Source: Ophioderma brevispina (taxonomy: Eukaryota > Echinodermata > Ophiuroidea > Amphilepidida > Ophiodermatidae). Taken from it: 64,000 bases of DNA. The DNA is taken from positions 62,001 through 126,000 of the forward strand of contig JAMKCH010036026.1 of NCBI GenBank assembly GCA_023653785.1, given 5' to 3'. Numbering within the stretch: the first letter of the stretch is position 1; each line of letters starts with the position of its first letter. Under the pieces are notes generated by a model, which saw only the letters and a list, made by a program, of their open reading frames with translations, was not told the DNA's origin and did not search any database. Made by a program: the position numbers and the translations under genes. Of this stretch, positions 61,035 through 64,000 are shown piece after piece.

Positions 61035-61281
61035 GGTATTCTGAAAGGGAGTCTAACTTTAGACCCAAGTTCAAACCAGGGTTAGTCCTACATGAGTGGA
61101 CCTTTTTCCTTCGAACATACTCTAAAAATGTGCTGTAACAGGTGAGAAAATTCCTCATGCATCCATTTTCTCACCCGTTACATTTAACTTTCACAGTATT
61201 TTGAAAGGAAAAAGGTCCACTCATGTAGGACTAACCCTGGTTTAAACTGGGGTGTAAAGTTAGACTCCCTTTCAGAATACC
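61035..61281. mobile_element. Complete foldback (hairpin) element K1
   Basis: The whole 247 bp folds on itself. The outer arms GGTATTCTGAAAGGGAGTC and GACTCCCTTTCAGAATACC are exact inverted copies. The arms continue through AACCAGGGTTAGTCCTACAT and GAGTGGACCTTTTTCCTT. The inner part GTAACAGGTGAGAAAA pairs with TTTTCTCACCCGTTAC around a loop of about 15 nt. A second, interrupted copy is at 17227-18017. Confidence 0.9.
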
Positions 61282-61531
61282 ATGCCTCAATGATTATTTG
61301 ATAATCAAAGGATCTGTTTTGAGATTTGCTTTAGTTGCACATTTTGCAAATGTATAAGCTAAATTGTACCTGAGAGCGATTGATTTCAAATCCATTGAAC
61401 TGTAGCACTGGAATTAGTTCAGTCAGTCTATGATGAAAGAGGTGTGATCTATCTGCTCTGCTGTGATTACAGCTTCTGATGAATTTGTGATTTTGCAATA
61501 TAACACTGAGACAGAAAACACTCACTTTCTA

Positions 61532-61920
61532 GAGGGGCCCGAGGGGGTACTCAACACAAATGATCATATGGAGATATGTCGCCAACATGGGTCTCATTTT
61601 CAGGCTCATGGTATATGAATGGCCCCTATTTTTATGCCAATTTTGGTATAGAGATGGGTCACTTTTTCAAAATTTTCTTGGAAAATTAGGCCAATTTCTG
61701 CAGTCTGGAGTCAAAATCTCCTAAATTTGCCAAAACGGTCATTTTTTTTTAAGTAGCAAATTTGGAACAAAAATTGCCCAAAATCTACATCTCTGGTATA
61801 GCTTTGGGCTTTGGTATCTGCATCTTTGGTATAGCTACGGCAAAAATTGGTATAGCTATGGGTCCAACTTCCAGATTCTCGAAGGCACATCCCTACCTAA
61901 ACCAAACTTGAAACCCCCAA
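61532..61920. mobile_element. MITE with GGGGGTACTCAA ends
   Basis: Left AGGGGCCCGAGGGGGTACTC with AACAC; right CCAAACTTGAAACCCCC. These are inverted copies of about 12-17 bp. The interior repeats GGTATAG several times (TCTGGTATAGCTTTGGG, TTTGGTATAGCTACGG, TTGGTATAGCTATGGG). From memory, similar GGGGGTACTC repeats are common in marine invertebrate genomes. Confidence 0.65.
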
Positions 61921-61935
61921 GACTAGAGGGTAACA

Positions 61936-62301
61936 TTAAAGTGACAGGAGGAGATTTTTTAGGATACAAATTTCTCTCAAATTTCACTGGATCGGTTGTA
62001 GACCACCTACCGAGAACGTTTCGAAGGTTTATTAGACAAACAGGTGCAAAAGAAAACCGCAAACCTTGTTTTGAACTTGCCTGCTATCGTAATCGGTCCC
62101 CATAGAAAACCATGCTTTGACTTTCTGTCGTGCATGACAGAAACTACTAAATCATCATCTTATTACATAAAAACGAAGTATTCGGCTTATTCACTTCAGG
62201 TGTGATCTAATACATTGCTAAGCATTCCAAATATGTAAAAAACAGGGGTTCGATAAAAATTGGGTGCGCTTCTTCCTGGAAATCTCCTCATGTCTCTTTA
62301 A
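61936..62301. mobile_element. TTAA MITE, family I
   Basis: TTAA plus AGTGACAGGAGGAGATTT on the left; AAATCTCCTCATGTCTCT plus TTAA on the right, an inverted repeat with two mismatches in 18. Length is 366 bp including both target sites. Short frames crossing it are spurious. T2/Kolobok-type by target site and AG start. Confidence 0.85.
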
Positions 62302-64000
62302 AACAAAGAGCCCCTTATAGCTATTTAACAAATAATATGTCAAATTTTGCAGTGTCTGTTCTTTGCTATACTGGGTTATGTAATGTAATCTGAATGTATG
62401 TGCTTTTCTTTTAGCATCATGAATTGGAACTTCTTGATGGGATATGATTGTCCATGTGAGCCTGCATTTTAAGAAATCTGTAACATCATCCTTTACTCCA
62501 ACAAAAAGATACTTTTGGTGTAATCAATATCATTATTGTGCTCACATGGTTCATGGCCTATCAAGGAAATTCCGAGTAGTGGAAAATGGAATGTTGACTG
62601 CTTGTACAGGTGGACGTGGAATTTTATACTTTGTTTCCCTTTGCAGAGCATCGTCACTTGCATGAATTATTTGTGTAAATGTTTTTGGTTTGCCTTGGTA
62701 TTGTTACAAAGAGTAAAATATTACAATGTATATATGACTTGGTATGTTTGCTTTGTTAAATTGTGCTGTGAAAAATGGGCAAGCAAATTTGATAATTGCC
62801 ATCTTTTCACATATCAAGATCAAGTCAACATATCATGTCATTTTATTACAGTGCTATTTTATGTGTATTATGGGTGTGTAGCAATCAAACCAAATGACTT
62901 GTATTTTGAAAAGGAGCTCATGATCACTGAGAAAAACAAAATAAATGTGACACACACATCCCTGATCTAACTCTGTCAAAATCTGGAATATGTGATATTA
63001 GTACGGAAAGAATAAAAAATTGGAGCGTGGAAACATTTTAAAGTAATAAAAAAATTGACATTATCAAACAATGTTTATGACATTACAGTAGTTTCGGATG
63101 TAGGATTTTCAGGAATTACTTTTTTACTGTGGAAGTTGGGTGGGGGGTTTAATGAGACTAAAATCAAGTTTAAAATGGCCACCTTGGCCAATTCAGATGC
63201 TTTGCAATGCATTACTTTACTTGCTAAAATTGTAAATTAACTCTTTTGTTTTAGGTGATTTGTTTCCTAAGCATAAGCCGGCTATAACCCAGAAACTTGC
63301 TTCAACTTGAGACATCAAACCGCTTTTTTACAGTAAAATGATAATATTTCTCCATCTTGATTTAGAAAAATTGTTCATTTCCCCCAATTAACAAAGGCAG
63401 TACACTCAACTGTTTTATGTTTTGGGAAGAGTGAGTGGAAATCTTTTTTTCCATAACAGCAAATGATGTCAATTTTTGCACCCTGTACTCTGTTCCAAGC
63501 TACCTTATGCATACTTCTCAAGCAATCCCTTCAGCTTGGTAAAGGTATGGGCACTCCATGTGTGATTGATGATAAACCTCCTTGCTTGCTACAGGCATAT
63601 TCAATTCTGAGTTTCCCGTCCGCCGTAATTTCTTGTTTGTTTTGGGGAGATTTTCGATGTATGTACTCACATCGTAAACCAATATGTAGTTCATCTGGGA
63701 CAAAATGAAATCTGAACTGCAATCTTTGAAAATTTATTTCTGGTGCAGCAATTTTTTCTACAAATCAGCTGCTTGAACCATTTTTATCAAAATAAAGACA
63801 GGAAGTGCGAGTCTAGAAAATGTCTGGATAAGCCAGTTTTTGTTATCATTCTATTGTTAAGTCCTAACACAAGCTAACTGACACGGCAGATTGTTTTTGG
63901 GAGGGTTGATGGTTTACAGATTTGAATCGCTTGAGACAAATTGATATTCAGGGGAAAACATGTGTCTGTGTGAAGCCGCCTGATCTATGGGCACTGTCAA
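62302..64000. other. No recognisable gene
   Basis: AT-rich. The 144-codon frame at 62536-62970 has cysteine/tyrosine-rich content without a recognisable domain and lacks codon-bias or splice support. CCACCTTGGCC-type sequence at 63175 is isolated. Nothing further is supported. Confidence 0.4.

Noticed and set aside
62536..62970. 144-codon plus-strand open frame
   Set aside because: No domain or recognised motif, Cys/Tyr-rich translation typical of AT-rich non-coding DNA, no evidence of splicing.

Overview
The window looks like non-coding nuclear DNA of an animal. It is AT-rich, has no operons or long open reading frames, carries many microsatellites and homopolymers, and is packed with degraded transposable elements. 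The mix of short DNA transposons flanked by TTAA, CR1/L2-type and Jockey-type LINE remnants, a tRNA-derived SINE and an IQ-motif neuronal-type exon suggests a marine invertebrate, perhaps a hemichordate, echinoderm or cephalochordate. The taxon is a guess.

Only one convincing host coding piece was found: a 117-nt exon on the plus strand at 60094-60210. It encodes an acidic stretch followed by a calmodulin-binding IQ motif of the PCP4/neurogranin/igloo type. A second, related exon-like block lies 14 kb upstream at 45665-45877. It has good splice sites but its reading frame is broken by several small indels. The simplest reading is that much of the window is intron or flank of a plus-strand gene with repeated acidic-IQ units, one copy of which is decayed or mis-assembled. 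No promoter, start codon or 3' end of this gene was identified.

The rest is a mosaic of mobile elements. 0-5 kb: a TTAA MITE (A1) and a dead Jockey/CR1-like LINE on the minus strand. 7-13 kb: a J-family MITE, a degenerate telomere-like tract, a LINE C-terminal scrap and a GC-rich inverted-repeat block. 16-18 kb: a mariner-type MITE and a foldback element carrying a hAT-like insertion. 18.5-21 kb: a tandem repeat, a G/T-rich minisatellite, a perfect palindrome and a B-family MITE split by a TA-flanked MITE. 23-25.7 kb: a C-family MITE split by a 1-kb palindrome-bounded element. 26-33 kb: a SINE and a cluster of H, B, J and A family elements around a second LINE remnant. 34.5-36.1 kb: two tandem copies of an unknown unit of about 0.7 kb. 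37-45 kb: a TTAA element containing G1, then A4, M, and an E-F-G chain sharing TTAA sites. 46-64 kb: further F, A, J, C and H copies, a hAT-like MITE, the IQ exon, a complete 247-bp hairpin element and two more MITEs.

The most notable pattern is that at least eight distinguishable repeat families use TTAA as target site, and most of them begin AG or AGG after it. This fits the known T2/Kolobok-type MITEs. They also record an order of insertion through five nested events.
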